From positions 1 to 64,000 of the forward strand of contig NZ_LZZM01000152.1 of the NCBI RefSeq assembly GCF_002006345.1: 64,000 bases of DNA. Direction: 5' to 3'. Source of the stretch: Clostridium puniceum (GTDB taxonomy: Bacteria; Bacillota; Clostridia; Clostridiales; Clostridiaceae). A program made the translations under genes and the position numbers. The notes beneath the pieces were generated by a model. The model searched no databases. It was given only the letters and a program-made list of their open reading frames with translations, and had not been told where the DNA came from. Positions 53,841 through 63,411 of the stretch are shown one piece after another (within the stretch, counting starts at the first letter, position 1; each line of letters starts with the position of its first letter).

Positions 53841-54686
53841 TTATTTTTCAATTATATTGTTTTTATCCAATCCATTTTCTACAAGAATACTATATAGTGC
53901 CCCATCTGCTTTCATATCATTAATTGTTTTATTTAATGCATCTAACAGGAAAATATCATTTTTTTTAACTGCTATTCCAATGCCTCCTTGTAATTCAGGA
54001 GTATAGTCTTTTAACAGTCTTAATAATGGTTCTTTTTCCTTTATTAAATAATAGTCTACAATAATAGAATCAGCTAACCCTGCATCAATTTCTCCGTTAC
54101 TTATAGCGCTAAATAATTCAATTGTACTTTCTAAAACCACCACTTCCTTTATTGCGTTATTTTCCTTCCATTTTTTAGCTAAGTCTTCAAATATTGTTCC
54201 TTTCTCTACTCCAACTACTGAATTTTTCAAATCATTCATAAAATTGATTTTTGAAAATCTTGGTACAATAACAGCTTCTGTTTCTTTATATAATGGTCTA
54301 GTGAATGATACCAGCTTTTGTCTTTCAGGAGTTATAAATATACCTCCAACGGCTATATCTACACTATCATCATTATTAAGTTTTTCTAATAAATTTGCAA
54401 ATGTTGCTTCCTTAATTTCAACTTCCTTAATTTTAAGTCGTCTTGCAATTTCAGTTACGATATCAGCATCAATTCCATTTATCTCATTTGTTTCAGAATT
54501 TTTGAAAAAAAATGGTGTTTCCCTTGGTGGTCCAGCAACAGTTATTACCCCTTTTTCTTTTATTATTTCCAATCTATCTTTTTCTATTGAATTATTCGCT
54601 ATCGTAGTGCCCCTATTACATATCTCACATCCAATTATTGTTCTAATAAGATTTATAATAACAATTAAAATGAATATTTTTTTCAT
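53841..54686 (-). CDS. Amino-acid-type extracellular binding lipoprotein
   Basis: 281 residues. The N-terminal hydrophobic segment ends in IIGC, a lipobox-like site (C20). The mature part is a bacterial SBP family 3 protein: EKGVITVAGPPRETPFFFKN, then NGIDADIVTEIARRLKIKEV, VDIAVGGIFITPERQKLVSFTRP. It would bind a polar amino acid or similar ligand. No ABC permease or ATPase gene is beside it, so it may feed a remote transporter or a sensor. AAAGGAG precedes the ATG. Confidence 0.88.
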   Translation of the reverse strand: MKKIFILIVIINLIRTIIGCEICNRGTTIANNSIEKDRLEIIKEKGVITVAGPPRETPFFFKNSETNEINGIDADIVTEIARRLKIKEVEIKEATFANLLEKLNNDDSVDIAVGGIFITPERQKLVSFTRPLYKETEAVIVPRFSKINFMNDLKNSVVGVEKGTIFEDLAKKWKENNAIKEVVVLESTIELFSAISNGEIDAGLADSIIVDYYLIKEKEPLLRLLKDYTPELQGGIGIAVKKNDIFLLDALNKTINDMKADGALYSILVENGLDKNNIIEK

Positions 54687-54853
54687 AAATAGAAATCTCC
54701 TTTAAAATGATAAACATTTTTTGTAGTTATTGTTTGGAATTTAAATTTAAATTATTCAAGCTTGAAAAAAATTAAAATTCATCAATTATAATTAGAATAA
54801 GTTTTCTATTTATACATAATATAAATCAAGCTATCATAACATGGAGGTTTAAG

Positions 54854-55893
54854 ATGAAACTATAAAAAAAATAATCATTATTATGATTACATTTATGGTA
54901 ATTACTACATTAATATGTACTATTCAAAATAATCTTTATATTAGTTCAATTAATGCTATAGGAAATCCACCCAAGGTTGGTGTGCTATTATTTAATTTTA
55001 ATGATCCAAACATTTCATTCATTAAACAAAACCTAGAAAATATTGAAAAAGAAAATCCCGATAAAGTTAGATTGTCCTTTTATGATGCAAAGGACAATCA
55101 AGCCATACAAAATGCAGATATAGATAACTTAATTAATAATAATGTTGACCTTTTATTAGTAAATTTGGTTGATACAAAACAAAGTACTATATTAAACATT
55201 ATCAATAAAGCGAATTCAAAAAATATACCACTAATCTTCTTTAATACAGAATTACCAATACCTACAAATAAAGCTTTCGGAAAAGTTGTTATTATAGCAA
55301 CTGATTCTAAACTTTCAGGTATTATGCAAGGTAAAATTCTTGTAGATTCATGGAATAATAATAAAGTCATAGATAAAAATAATGATAACGTATTGCAATA
55401 TATAATGTTACAAGGTAAAACTAATAATCCGGCTGCAATTAACAGAACTATTCATTCTATTTCAACACTTAATGATAATGGCATAAAAACTGAAGAACTT
55501 GCATTAAAAATTTGTAATTGGGATCGAGCTTGTGCCAAAGATTCAATTAATTCATTATTTCTTAAATATGGTGGGAAAATAGAAGCAATAATTGCAAATA
55601 ATGATGCTATGGCAATAGGTGCTATTGAAGCACTACAAGCCTATGGCTACAACAAAGGGGATAAAACAAAAACTATTCCAGTTGTTGGAGTTGACGCCAT
55701 CCCAGAAGCACGGGAACTAATTACTAAAGGCTTTATGACAAGTACTGTTATTCAAGATCCTAAAGACTTTGCTAATGCACTTTATTCTGTTGGCATAAAT
55801 TTAATTTACAATAGAGATCCACTTGAAGGTACAAATTATAAATTTAATACAGAAGGTATGATTGAGATACCTTATCATGAATATACACCTTAA
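54854..55893 (+). pseudogene. mglB: MglB-like sugar-binding protein with a frameshifted start
   Basis: The 336-residue main frame from 54883 is a galactose/methylgalactoside-type periplasmic-binding protein (KVGVLLFNFNDPNISF, NNDAMAIGAIEALQAYGYNK, PVVGVDAIPEA). The good ATG at 54854 with ATGGAGG upstream is two bases out of that frame and hits TAA after three codons. Restoring one base near 54857-54860 joins it to TIKKIIIIMITFMVITTLI, a proper signal peptide. The ATG at 54883 has no ribosome site. Likely a dead gene or a sequencing slip in an A-run. Confidence 0.75.
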
Positions 55894-56073
55894 AGCAAAT
55901 ATGGATTAATCTTCACCATTTAAAACATATTTACATAAGCTCTTCTATGGAGATATCAAAGGTGTCAAAATACATGCACAACATAGTCTATTTATTCAAA
56001 ATTGCTCTAACTATAATTCTGATATTTCAGAAACTTATCGGTCTTTATCTAAATTGATTTACAAATTACTTAG

Positions 56074-56119
56074 AAAAATACCGCATATATAGTTAATTAC
56101 TAAATAATGCGGTATTTTT
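56074..56119. terminator. Bidirectional terminator
   Basis: AAAAATACCGCAT pairs with ATGCGGTATTTTT (perfect 13-base arms). The stretch 55894-56073 is open in one frame but has no start and no ribosome site. Confidence 0.85.
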
Positions 56120-56130
56120 AAATTTATTAT

Positions 56131-56826
56131 TTATTTTTTGTTAAGGCTCTTTTTTGATATATATAATTTCTTGTTATTATCTAATCCAGCATAAAATACA
56201 TCTGAACTCTCCTTTATATTTTTTTTATTAAGTTCAGATTTTAGCCATTCCTTATCCAGTCCAGCACTTCTCAGATTTTCTTCTATTATGGTTCCATCAA
56301 TTATTATGTCCTTTTCAAGACCTGAACTAGTTACTTTCACTTTTATATTATAAGGTGTAAGTGGCTTTTTATCAGCTTTAGGTAATACTGATAATTGCCC
56401 ATCTGTTTCCATAATTGCAAATTCTACATCTGCCAGACTAAATGCACTTTTTTCTCTTAACTTCATTTTTAATTCATTAATTGTTAATTTAGTTTTTTTC
56501 ATATTCTTGTCAACAATATTGCCATTTTCAACAAGTGTAACTGGTTCTGAATTTATTAATTTTCCGATTGTAACACTTTTCATACTTAAGTATCCAGTTA
56601 CAATGGTGAGAATAGAAAATAATATTAAAGCAGTTGTAGCTGATATTGATGGAAATTCCTTATCAATAATTGCATTAGCAACTATTGATCCCATTGAAAC
56701 TCCCATAATAAAATCGAAAAAGTTCATTTGTGATATGAGTTTTCGTCCAATGTTCCTAGTTAAGAATATTGCTAGAATATATATTCCAACACCTTTTATT
56801 ATTGTAATCAGCAAAACTTTTTCCAT
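56131..56826 (-). CDS. DUF421 (YetF-like) membrane protein
   Basis: 231 residues. Three N-terminal membrane helices (about 7-80) precede two copies of a small cytoplasmic domain. The DUF421 signatures RNIGRKLISQMNFFDFIMGV and GSIVANAIID are clear. Function is poorly known; the Bacillus relatives are linked to the spore or membrane stress. AGGAGAG precedes the ATG. Confidence 0.85.
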   Translation of the reverse strand: MEKVLLITIIKGVGIYILAIFLTRNIGRKLISQMNFFDFIMGVSMGSIVANAIIDKEFPSISATTALILFSILTIVTGYLSMKSVTIGKLINSEPVTLVENGNIVDKNMKKTKLTINELKMKLREKSAFSLADVEFAIMETDGQLSVLPKADKKPLTPYNIKVKVTSSGLEKDIIIDGTIIEENLRSAGLDKEWLKSELNKKNIKESSDVFYAGLDNNKKLYISKKSLNKK

Positions 56827-57296
56827 GTATTTAATCTCTCCTTTTATACCTTATTAAAATTTCATTTATAAATGCTATTATCTGCATTTGATTATTTTAT
56901 ATTCATTCACAGATCAATGTTTTTTAGATAGATTTAGAAAATTTTATTTGTTAAATAGGAGCTCAATATTTTGTAAATATCGCAGTACTCATTTTTCTGT
57001 TTTAATTTACATTAGAAATAGAATTTACAAATCTTAATTTCTTGTGAATTTAATAGCATGACTTAAAGGGCTATAGAGTTTCATAGCCCTTTAAATATAA
57101 AAATATATTTTATTTTTGTAGAAATTTTTAGATTAATATATTTAGAATCAAATATAATATTACTTATAAACCAAAGAATAGAGGTATACAATAGATAATA
57201 TTCTATATAAGTAATCTTAGTAAATTGAAAGAGACTTTTGACGAATTAAACTTTAACTATTTTTAAAATTTAATATCATAACTAAAACAATTGATT
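56827..57296. other. Intergenic stretch with one hairpin
   Basis: AAAGGGCTAT pairs with ATAGCCCTTT (57066-57091) and could end the aat transcript, though the T-run is missing on that strand. No gene is seen. Confidence 0.5.
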
Positions 57297-57950
57297 TTAT
57301 ATATATATTCCTTTATTGAGCATACATTTATAATCATCCCAAGAAACATACTTACCGCCCATAGTTTCTAGATGTTCTGTGTGCATTTGACAATCTATAA
57401 ATATAAAATTTTCATCAGCTAATTTTTCTGCTAATTTAATTAATGCTATTTTAGATGCATTGCTTACTTTAGAAAACATACTTTCTCCAAAAAAACACTT
57501 TCCTATTTTGACTCCATATAGTCCTCCTACTAATTCTTCACCAACATATGTTTCTACACTCATTGCATAATCATGTTTAAATAGATTTATATATGCATTT
57601 TTCATATCACCAGTGATCCAAGTACCTTCACCAGCAATTTCCCTCAAAGAAGAACAATTATTTATTACATTTTCAAAATCATTATTGAAAGTTACTTTAA
57701 ATTTATCTTTTCTAATGATTTTTTTCATTGATTTAGAAATTTTAACTTCATTAGGTTGAATAATAAATCTAGGTTTAGGACACCACCAAAGAATTGGCTC
57801 TCCTTTGTTGTACCAAGGAAATATACCATTGCAATAAGCTACAATTAATCTTTCTAAAGATAAATCTCCTCCAATTGCCAAAAGACCATCTTCTTCAGAA
57901 AACTCTGGTTTTGGAAAGATAATTTCTTTAGTCAATTTAAATATTGGCAT
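57297..57950 (-). CDS. aat: Leucyl/phenylalanyl-tRNA-protein transferase
   Basis: About 217 residues. The signatures GLLAIGGDLSLERLIVAYCN, GIFPWYNKGEPILWWCPKPR, GLYGVKIGKCFFGESMFS and DCQMHTEHLETMGG are all present. It adds Leu or Phe to proteins with N-terminal Arg or Lys, marking them for ClpS/ClpAP. I chose ATG 57950 since AAGGAAG lies nine bases upstream; the GTG at 57959 touches it. Confidence 0.94.
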   Translation of the reverse strand: MPIFKLTKEIIFPKPEFSEEDGLLAIGGDLSLERLIVAYCNGIFPWYNKGEPILWWCPKPRFIIQPNEVKISKSMKKIIRKDKFKVTFNNDFENVINNCSSLREIAGEGTWITGDMKNAYINLFKHDYAMSVETYVGEELVGGLYGVKIGKCFFGESMFSKVSNASKIALIKLAEKLADENFIFIDCQMHTEHLETMGGKYVSWDDYKCMLNKGIYI

Positions 57951-58023
57951 TCTGTTCACTTCCTTACATACTAAGTTTATTTAATAACTATTTTAGCATA
58001 TTAGATTAACATATAGATATACA

Positions 58024-58060
58024 AAAAACTTAAAGCAGAAAAATTCTACTTTAAGTTTTT
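58024..58060. terminator. Terminator of the GH43 gene
   Basis: AAAAACTTAAAG pairs with CTTTAAGTTTTT. T-rich on both strands, so it may serve both aat and GH43 sides. Confidence 0.75.
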
Positions 58061-58094
58061 CGTTTAAATATTTATTACTCTTACTTAGAAAACA

Positions 58095-61000
58095 TTACTT
58101 TTCAACATTACTCATTACTTCAGTTAAATTATAGTTTTTAGGAATTTCTTTTGATTTAATACCATCAGCAGGAACGCCTTTAAATCCAAATGAAATATTC
58201 TTTCCTGATTGAATATTAGCATTATATGATTTAGCTTTAATTACATAATGCTCTCCTTCATGATTTAAAATTTCAGCATTCCATATCGATTTAATATTAT
58301 CTTTATAATCAAATTCGATAACCCAATCTTCTATAGGTGTGCTACTATTATTATTAATTTCGAGTTTAGCATTAAAACCATTATCCCATTCACTATCTTT
58401 AGAAAAATATACTTTATATTTATCTTCATTAACAGCTTGAATGGCTGACACCATAGAATAGTTTGTAAATTCTGGAGGATTTTCTCCTTCATATGAAGCT
58501 ATAAAACCGAATTCAACTGCTGCACCTGTAGTAATATCTTGTGGCCAGCCAGAATTTTTTATTATATAACTATTTCCAGTATTAGATGCTATTGAAGCAT
58601 TCCAAATTTGAGTGATTTTCCCTTTGAAATCAGTTTTTAATGCCCAATTACTAATTGTTTTACCACTTGTATTAGTTAATTTTATGGTTGATTTAACTTG
58701 GTTGCCCCATTCTTCATTAACTTTATAATCAACTGAAATAATATTATCTTCTATTGGTTTTGATTCGGATGATACCTCTTCATTATAAAGAGCTTCTACT
58801 TGTTGATCTGTTAATGCAGTATCATAAATAGATACGTTATCAAATTTTGCTGAAGCTATATCTGCATCACTCCAAATATTTCCACTTCCAACGCTAACAT
58901 CTGTCATATTTGAAAGGAAATTATTTGAAAAACATGCTGTTAAATCTTTTTTAACACTGTTAACTTCATTCCCATCTACATATACAGAAATACCTTCTGA
59001 ATTTACTGTATATGTAATGTATTGCCACGTATTCCCTGTTAATGGTTTTGAAATTTCGGTTGCATCTGCATATGCTCCATTAGCATTAATTCTAGAGTAT
59101 AAGTTTGCACTTATTCTTGTAACAGGATATTTGCTACCGCCATTTGCTTCAAATAACGCACTATGTTCAAAATAATTAGGATCTGTAATATCTACGTTTA
59201 CCCACATCCCAACTGTATAACCCTTATTTGTAATTTCACTAAGTGTGTCATTTGGTAAAGCTAAGTAGTTTGCTTTTATAGCTCCCTTTTCATTTTTTAT
59301 GCTAAGTACCTTACCTCTATTTTTATCCTCTAAAACAGAAGCTGATCCTATTAAAGTTGATTTTCCATCTTTACTTCCACTGTTCACAACTTCATTTGAT
59401 CCATTTATTGTATCAAAATCATATTTATAAATTGGTGTAATATTAATTTTATCTAATTTTCCCTTAACTAGAACATTAAATGTTTTAGTATAACTTTCTT
59501 TGCCTTTAGATATTTTTGCTGTAAGTGTTATATTTTCATCATTTTTAGTACGATTTACTATTCCTTTATTACTAAGAATACTTGGAGAATTTGAATACCA
59601 TGAAATTATTGTATCATATGCACCTGTTGTAGGTAATGTTATATTTGTTTTTGTACTAGTTGGAATTTTATTTTCTAAAGCATTTGCAGCATACTTCACT
59701 GCTTCACTATCTTTTAAATCAAGCTTACTTCCCCAAATACACTCATTATTGCTGCCTACAGCAGTGAATGTCATCACTTTTGACGTCTTTTTAGATTCAT
59801 CTTGTTGTTTAAAGAATATTCCTTTATAAGTTACTCCATCAATAGTTATATTCGTGTAATACGAACCATCTTTCATACTCCAAGTACCAGTCACATCACC
59901 AGTTACTGTGTAATCATCATTTAGTTTTACAGTGAGTGTATCTAACATTGCAGAACTATTAGCATTACCATGATTAATAAATTGATAATAACCAACCATT
60001 TCATTCTTTGAGTAACCATTTTTAGAAATTTTATCACCACTATATTCATATGGTGCTACTACTGGCCATCCCTCTTCATTTATAAACATTTGGTGAACTC
60101 TAACTTGATGTTCCTCTGTACCTCCATTAAATCTTGTATGATAAACAAGGTACATTTGACCATCAGAATCAATAAATGATGAATTATGTCCAGCAGCTTT
60201 ATATCCTACATCTAGACAATCTAACTTATAGTTACCAATAAGTTTTATACCACAATAAGCATTATCTACATTACCTGACAAAACAGCATTATTTCCAGCT
60301 GCATCTAAATAAGGACCATTAGGATTTTTCGATCTAAACATTCTAATGTTATATCCACCATTTGCAGCTAAACCAGCATAAGATTGATATAAATAATAAT
60401 ATCCTGTTGCATCATCATAAACAATTTCTGCCCCTTCTCCTGATTTTGTATATCCACCAGATATTCTAGTTCCAAAATATCTATCAGTTATATTACTTGT
60501 ATCAGTATTAGCATCTTTTCCAGGATATATAGGAGCACCTGTTTTTTTATCAATTTCTAGAATATATGTTCCACCAGACCAAGAACCATAGTTCATCCAA
60601 AGTGTTCCATCTTTATCATAAAATAATTCTGGATCTATAGCATTTGGAGCATAGCTTGTATTATATACTCCTGCACTTGTAAACCATTTCGAATTTGGTT
60701 CTGTTAATGTACCATTATCTATAAGCTTCTTAATATTAGTATTTATATAATTAGTGTTTTTACTACTTCCATCATCATGGGCATCACCTTTAGTAAATCC
60801 TGAATATATGATTGTATCTACATAAGTATATGGGCCTTCTATATTTTGAGATACTGCATAGCCTATAGCAGAACGTTTGTAAGTTGACGATGTGCAATAA
60901 TACATCATATATGCGCCTACTTTTCCATCCTTATTTATATAATCCTTATTCCAAATAACACTAGGTGCCCATACAGAATAACCTCCTTTGGAATCTGAAT

Positions 61001-61361
61001 CGTTTTCACCAGCCCAAGCAAAAGAACCAGCTAAGTTTTTAGATAAATCTCCAAATATCACATTATTAGGTGTGTTATAACTGTTGGTAAATTTGGTCCA
61101 ATTTTGTAAATCTGTAGATTTTGCTGCTTCTATATGAGAGCCGAATACATAATATGAATTGTTATCCTTTACAATAGAAGGATCATGTACAGATACACGC
61201 TCTTTAGCTTCTATTGATATGTTTTTATCACTACTTGTTGTTACAGTTTGTCCATTTTGACTCGTTTCCTCAGCAAAGACAGTATTAGTTCCACTCAAAC
61301 TAGTAATTATTAATCCAGCCATCAAACACGATATGATCTTTTTTATTTTTTTTCTTTTCAT
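58095..61361 (-). CDS. Secreted multi-domain GH43 arabinanase-like enzyme
   Basis: 1088 residues. Signal peptide 1-30 (ends VFAEE). A GH43 five-bladed propeller spans about 55-450 with D60 (VHDPSIV), D243 (NAIDPELF) and E312 (GEGAEIV) as the catalytic set, fitting endo-1,5-arabinanases. A beta-barrel C-terminal part of the GH43 unit (about 455-555) and an immunoglobulin-like segment (about 565-635) follow. Then a LamG-like sugar-binding domain (about 645-865) and two similar modules with WGNQVKSTIKLTN and WDNGFNAKLEIN, resembling CBM2 (about 875-1085). It degrades arabinan in plant pectin outside the cell. GAGAGGATG precedes the ATG. Confidence 0.88.
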   Translation of the reverse strand: MKRKKIKKIISCLMAGLIITSLSGTNTVFAEETSQNGQTVTTSSDKNISIEAKERVSVHDPSIVKDNNSYYVFGSHIEAAKSTDLQNWTKFTNSYNTPNNVIFGDLSKNLAGSFAWAGENDSDSKGGYSVWAPSVIWNKDYINKDGKVGAYMMYYCTSSTYKRSAIGYAVSQNIEGPYTYVDTIIYSGFTKGDAHDDGSSKNTNYINTNIKKLIDNGTLTEPNSKWFTSAGVYNTSYAPNAIDPELFYDKDGTLWMNYGSWSGGTYILEIDKKTGAPIYPGKDANTDTSNITDRYFGTRISGGYTKSGEGAEIVYDDATGYYYLYQSYAGLAANGGYNIRMFRSKNPNGPYLDAAGNNAVLSGNVDNAYCGIKLIGNYKLDCLDVGYKAAGHNSSFIDSDGQMYLVYHTRFNGGTEEHQVRVHQMFINEEGWPVVAPYEYSGDKISKNGYSKNEMVGYYQFINHGNANSSAMLDTLTVKLNDDYTVTGDVTGTWSMKDGSYYTNITIDGVTYKGIFFKQQDESKKTSKVMTFTAVGSNNECIWGSKLDLKDSEAVKYAANALENKIPTSTKTNITLPTTGAYDTIISWYSNSPSILSNKGIVNRTKNDENITLTAKISKGKESYTKTFNVLVKGKLDKINITPIYKYDFDTINGSNEVVNSGSKDGKSTLIGSASVLEDKNRGKVLSIKNEKGAIKANYLALPNDTLSEITNKGYTVGMWVNVDITDPNYFEHSALFEANGGSKYPVTRISANLYSRINANGAYADATEISKPLTGNTWQYITYTVNSEGISVYVDGNEVNSVKKDLTACFSNNFLSNMTDVSVGSGNIWSDADIASAKFDNVSIYDTALTDQQVEALYNEEVSSESKPIEDNIISVDYKVNEEWGNQVKSTIKLTNTSGKTISNWALKTDFKGKITQIWNASIASNTGNSYIIKNSGWPQDITTGAAVEFGFIASYEGENPPEFTNYSMVSAIQAVNEDKYKVYFSKDSEWDNGFNAKLEINNNSSTPIEDWVIEFDYKDNIKSIWNAEILNHEGEHYVIKAKSYNANIQSGKNISFGFKGVPADGIKSKEIPKNYNLTEVMSNVEK

Positions 61362-61647
61362 AAAGACATCCTCTCTTTTTTTAATTCTATAATCACCTTG
61401 AATTAAAGTTGATTATTTTATAGAATATTAAATTAATTTAGATTAATTTAATATAAATTATATTATTATAATCACATAAAATCAACTATTATTTTCCTAT
61501 TTATTAGGATATTTTTAGAAAAATTTATAATTACTTAGATTTTTTTATTAGTATTATATTATAATTGTTTTAAATCACTAATTTTATTCGAATATAAATA
61601 TAGAGAATTTAAAATATTATTTATAAATATTTAAACTAAAAGAAAAT

Positions 61648-61677
61648 AATCCACAATAATTTCAATTATCGTGGATT
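61648..61677 (-). terminator. Terminator of the deaminase gene
   Basis: AATCCACAATAATT and AATTATCGTGGATT pair with one mismatch; on the minus strand ATTTTCTTTT follows. The rest of 61362-61768 is A+T-rich promoter sequence for the GH43 gene without a further gene. Confidence 0.8.
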
Positions 61678-61768
61678 TTGTGTTGGAATCAGAATCTTAC
61701 CTATAAAGTTTATTAACATTATGTACTTATACAATAAAATTTTTTAATAATTTTATATAAATATACTT

Positions 61769-62893
61769 TTATTCACCATACTTTTTACTGTATTTCACGT
61801 GTACTTTTATATTAGGATGTTTTTTACAAAATTGACTAATTACATAATAGCAACTTGGACAGGGTTCCCATTTACTATATAAAACAAGATTACCTTGGTC
61901 TTTCAAGATATTAGTATCTATTTGTTTATGTATTTCTTCAAATATTTTTTTTTCACTATCATTAATTCTGTTATATCCTATACCCAATTTGCCTAATTTA
62001 TTAACTTTACTACTCTTAAAAACTGCTGTTTCTTGTGGTGGACTGCAATAATTTGGTATGTCAGTACTACCACTTATTGCTTTAAACTCCTTATTATCAT
62101 ATATTGCTAGCGCTATATTTATAGAGCCCTGCAAAGTTTTACTTTGATTTATTCTAAAGATTGCTTCTTCTTGAACCTTCATATATTTATTTATATTTTT
62201 TGTTAATCTCTGAATTCTTGGTATATTATTTTTTAAATGTTCATGATATTCTACAGTACCTTTCTTTGCAGGAATATAATGATAATTTATATGCTTAGGT
62301 ATTTCAATAGATATTGTTTTTATTTGTGTTTGGGCGTTATATTTTTCCTTCACGCTTTCTTTTTCAATGAGAAGTATTTTTTTTAACAATTCAATATCCT
62401 TTGCATAAAGATATTCTTTATTTATTTCTTTTTCTAAATTTTTTAATTTTAATTTCTCTTCTTCATTTATTATTGTTGAAATATTTATTTTCATTTCTTC
62501 TATGGAATTTGTAATTTCATCAACATTTTCTTGAATTCTTGGCTCTCGTTCATATTCAATTCTATCTATATTTAATTTTTCTACTTTACTTATTTTTTTC
62601 CATAATCTTTTATGTTCATTTTCCAATAGTATCATCTTTTCTATGTAGTCCATAAAATCCTTACTATCATTTGATCTATATGTAATGTTAGTGTTATTAA
62701 TGTTTTTATATAACCACTCTATAACACCACTATCTACTTGAAAAATCTTTGTAATTGCTTCTTTAAATTTTTCTTCATCAAATTCGTTTATTTTATAGCC
62801 TTCATTTTTTAATGCAACTTTAAAATCATTTATATTATTAATTTTTATTCGTGCTTTTTTTCTTTTCTTTAAGGTCATGCTTATTTGTTTCAT
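61769..62893 (-). CDS. Deaminase-domain protein of polymorphic-toxin type
   Basis: 374 residues. A basic helical N-terminal half (about 1-240, coiled coil near 120-190) is followed by a C-terminal zinc deaminase fold: KAISGS, then NDSEKKIFEEI with D312 and E314 as the (D/H)xE motif, then LVLYSKWEPCPSC (PCxxC at 344-348) and ISQFCKKHPNIKVHV. This pattern matches the toxin-type nucleotide or nucleic-acid deaminases found at the end of polymorphic toxins. There is no signal peptide or secretion domain, and no obvious immunity gene. AGAGGT precedes the ATG. Confidence 0.75.
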   Translation of the reverse strand: MKQISMTLKKRKKARIKINNINDFKVALKNEGYKINEFDEEKFKEAITKIFQVDSGVIEWLYKNINNTNITYRSNDSKDFMDYIEKMILLENEHKRLWKKISKVEKLNIDRIEYEREPRIQENVDEITNSIEEMKINISTIINEEEKLKLKNLEKEINKEYLYAKDIELLKKILLIEKESVKEKYNAQTQIKTISIEIPKHINYHYIPAKKGTVEYHEHLKNNIPRIQRLTKNINKYMKVQEEAIFRINQSKTLQGSINIALAIYDNKEFKAISGSTDIPNYCSPPQETAVFKSSKVNKLGKLGIGYNRINDSEKKIFEEIHKQIDTNILKDQGNLVLYSKWEPCPSCYYVISQFCKKHPNIKVHVKYSKKYGE

Positions 62894-62915
62894 ATTTACC
62901 TCTTGTGCTTAATAT

Positions 62916-63281
62916 TTATGACAAGTTTTTGCCCCATTCATTTATAACTACTAATGCTGGCATCAAATCTTGACATATATCTGTTAAAGAATATTCGACA
63001 TGAGGTGGAAAGTTCTTAGTTGCATTTCGTGCTTTTTTTATATGTGTATACTCTACTCTCTTCACAAGACCATTTTTTTCTAAAGATTGTAAAGAGCGAG
63101 TCAGCATAATATTAGTAATTCCAGGGATACTTCTTTTAAGTTCATTATATCTTAGGCTTTTTTCAGCAGATAACCTCCAGATTATAGGAATTCTCCATTT
63201 ACCGCCAATAATTTCAAGAGCATGAATAATAGGACATTTTTCATGACCAATATGCAATGTTTCTTTTAATTTATTTTCCAT
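62916..63281 (-). CDS. HxlR family transcriptional regulator
   Basis: 121 residues, a single winged helix. The signature CPIIHALEIIGGKWRIPIIW is followed by LRYNELKRSIPGITNIMLT and VEYSLTD. The C8-type cysteine (HEKCPI) is present and could sense redox or electrophiles. ATG 63281 has GGAGG upstream; the longer start would code through it. It is divergent from the Old Yellow Enzyme gene, its likely target. Confidence 0.9.
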   Translation of the reverse strand: MENKLKETLHIGHEKCPIIHALEIIGGKWRIPIIWRLSAEKSLRYNELKRSIPGITNIMLTRSLQSLEKNGLVKRVEYTHIKKARNATKNFPPHVEYSLTDICQDLMPALVVINEWGKNLS

Positions 63282-63298
63282 AAATAATACCTCCAATA

Positions 63299-63321
63299 GT
63301 AAGGCACAAAAATGTGCGTAC
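63299..63321. promoter_or_regulatory. Inverted repeat between HxlR and OYE genes
   Basis: GCACA (63304-63308) and TGTGC (63313-63317), flanked by GTA on the left and GTAC on the right. It lies between divergent promoters, the usual place of an HxlR operator. Confidence 0.5.
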
Positions 63322-63411
63322 TTGATATTTTGTTCCTAAATAAAATATACTAATAACATACCAAATAAAAAGTTGTGTGTAAATGAATAATAAAATGGGA
63401 GTGTGAAATTT

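Noticed and set aside
55930..56090. An open frame of about 54 codons after the MglB-like gene
   Set aside because: It has no start codon and no ribosome site, and begins just after a stop. Could be a remnant, but not supportable as a gene.
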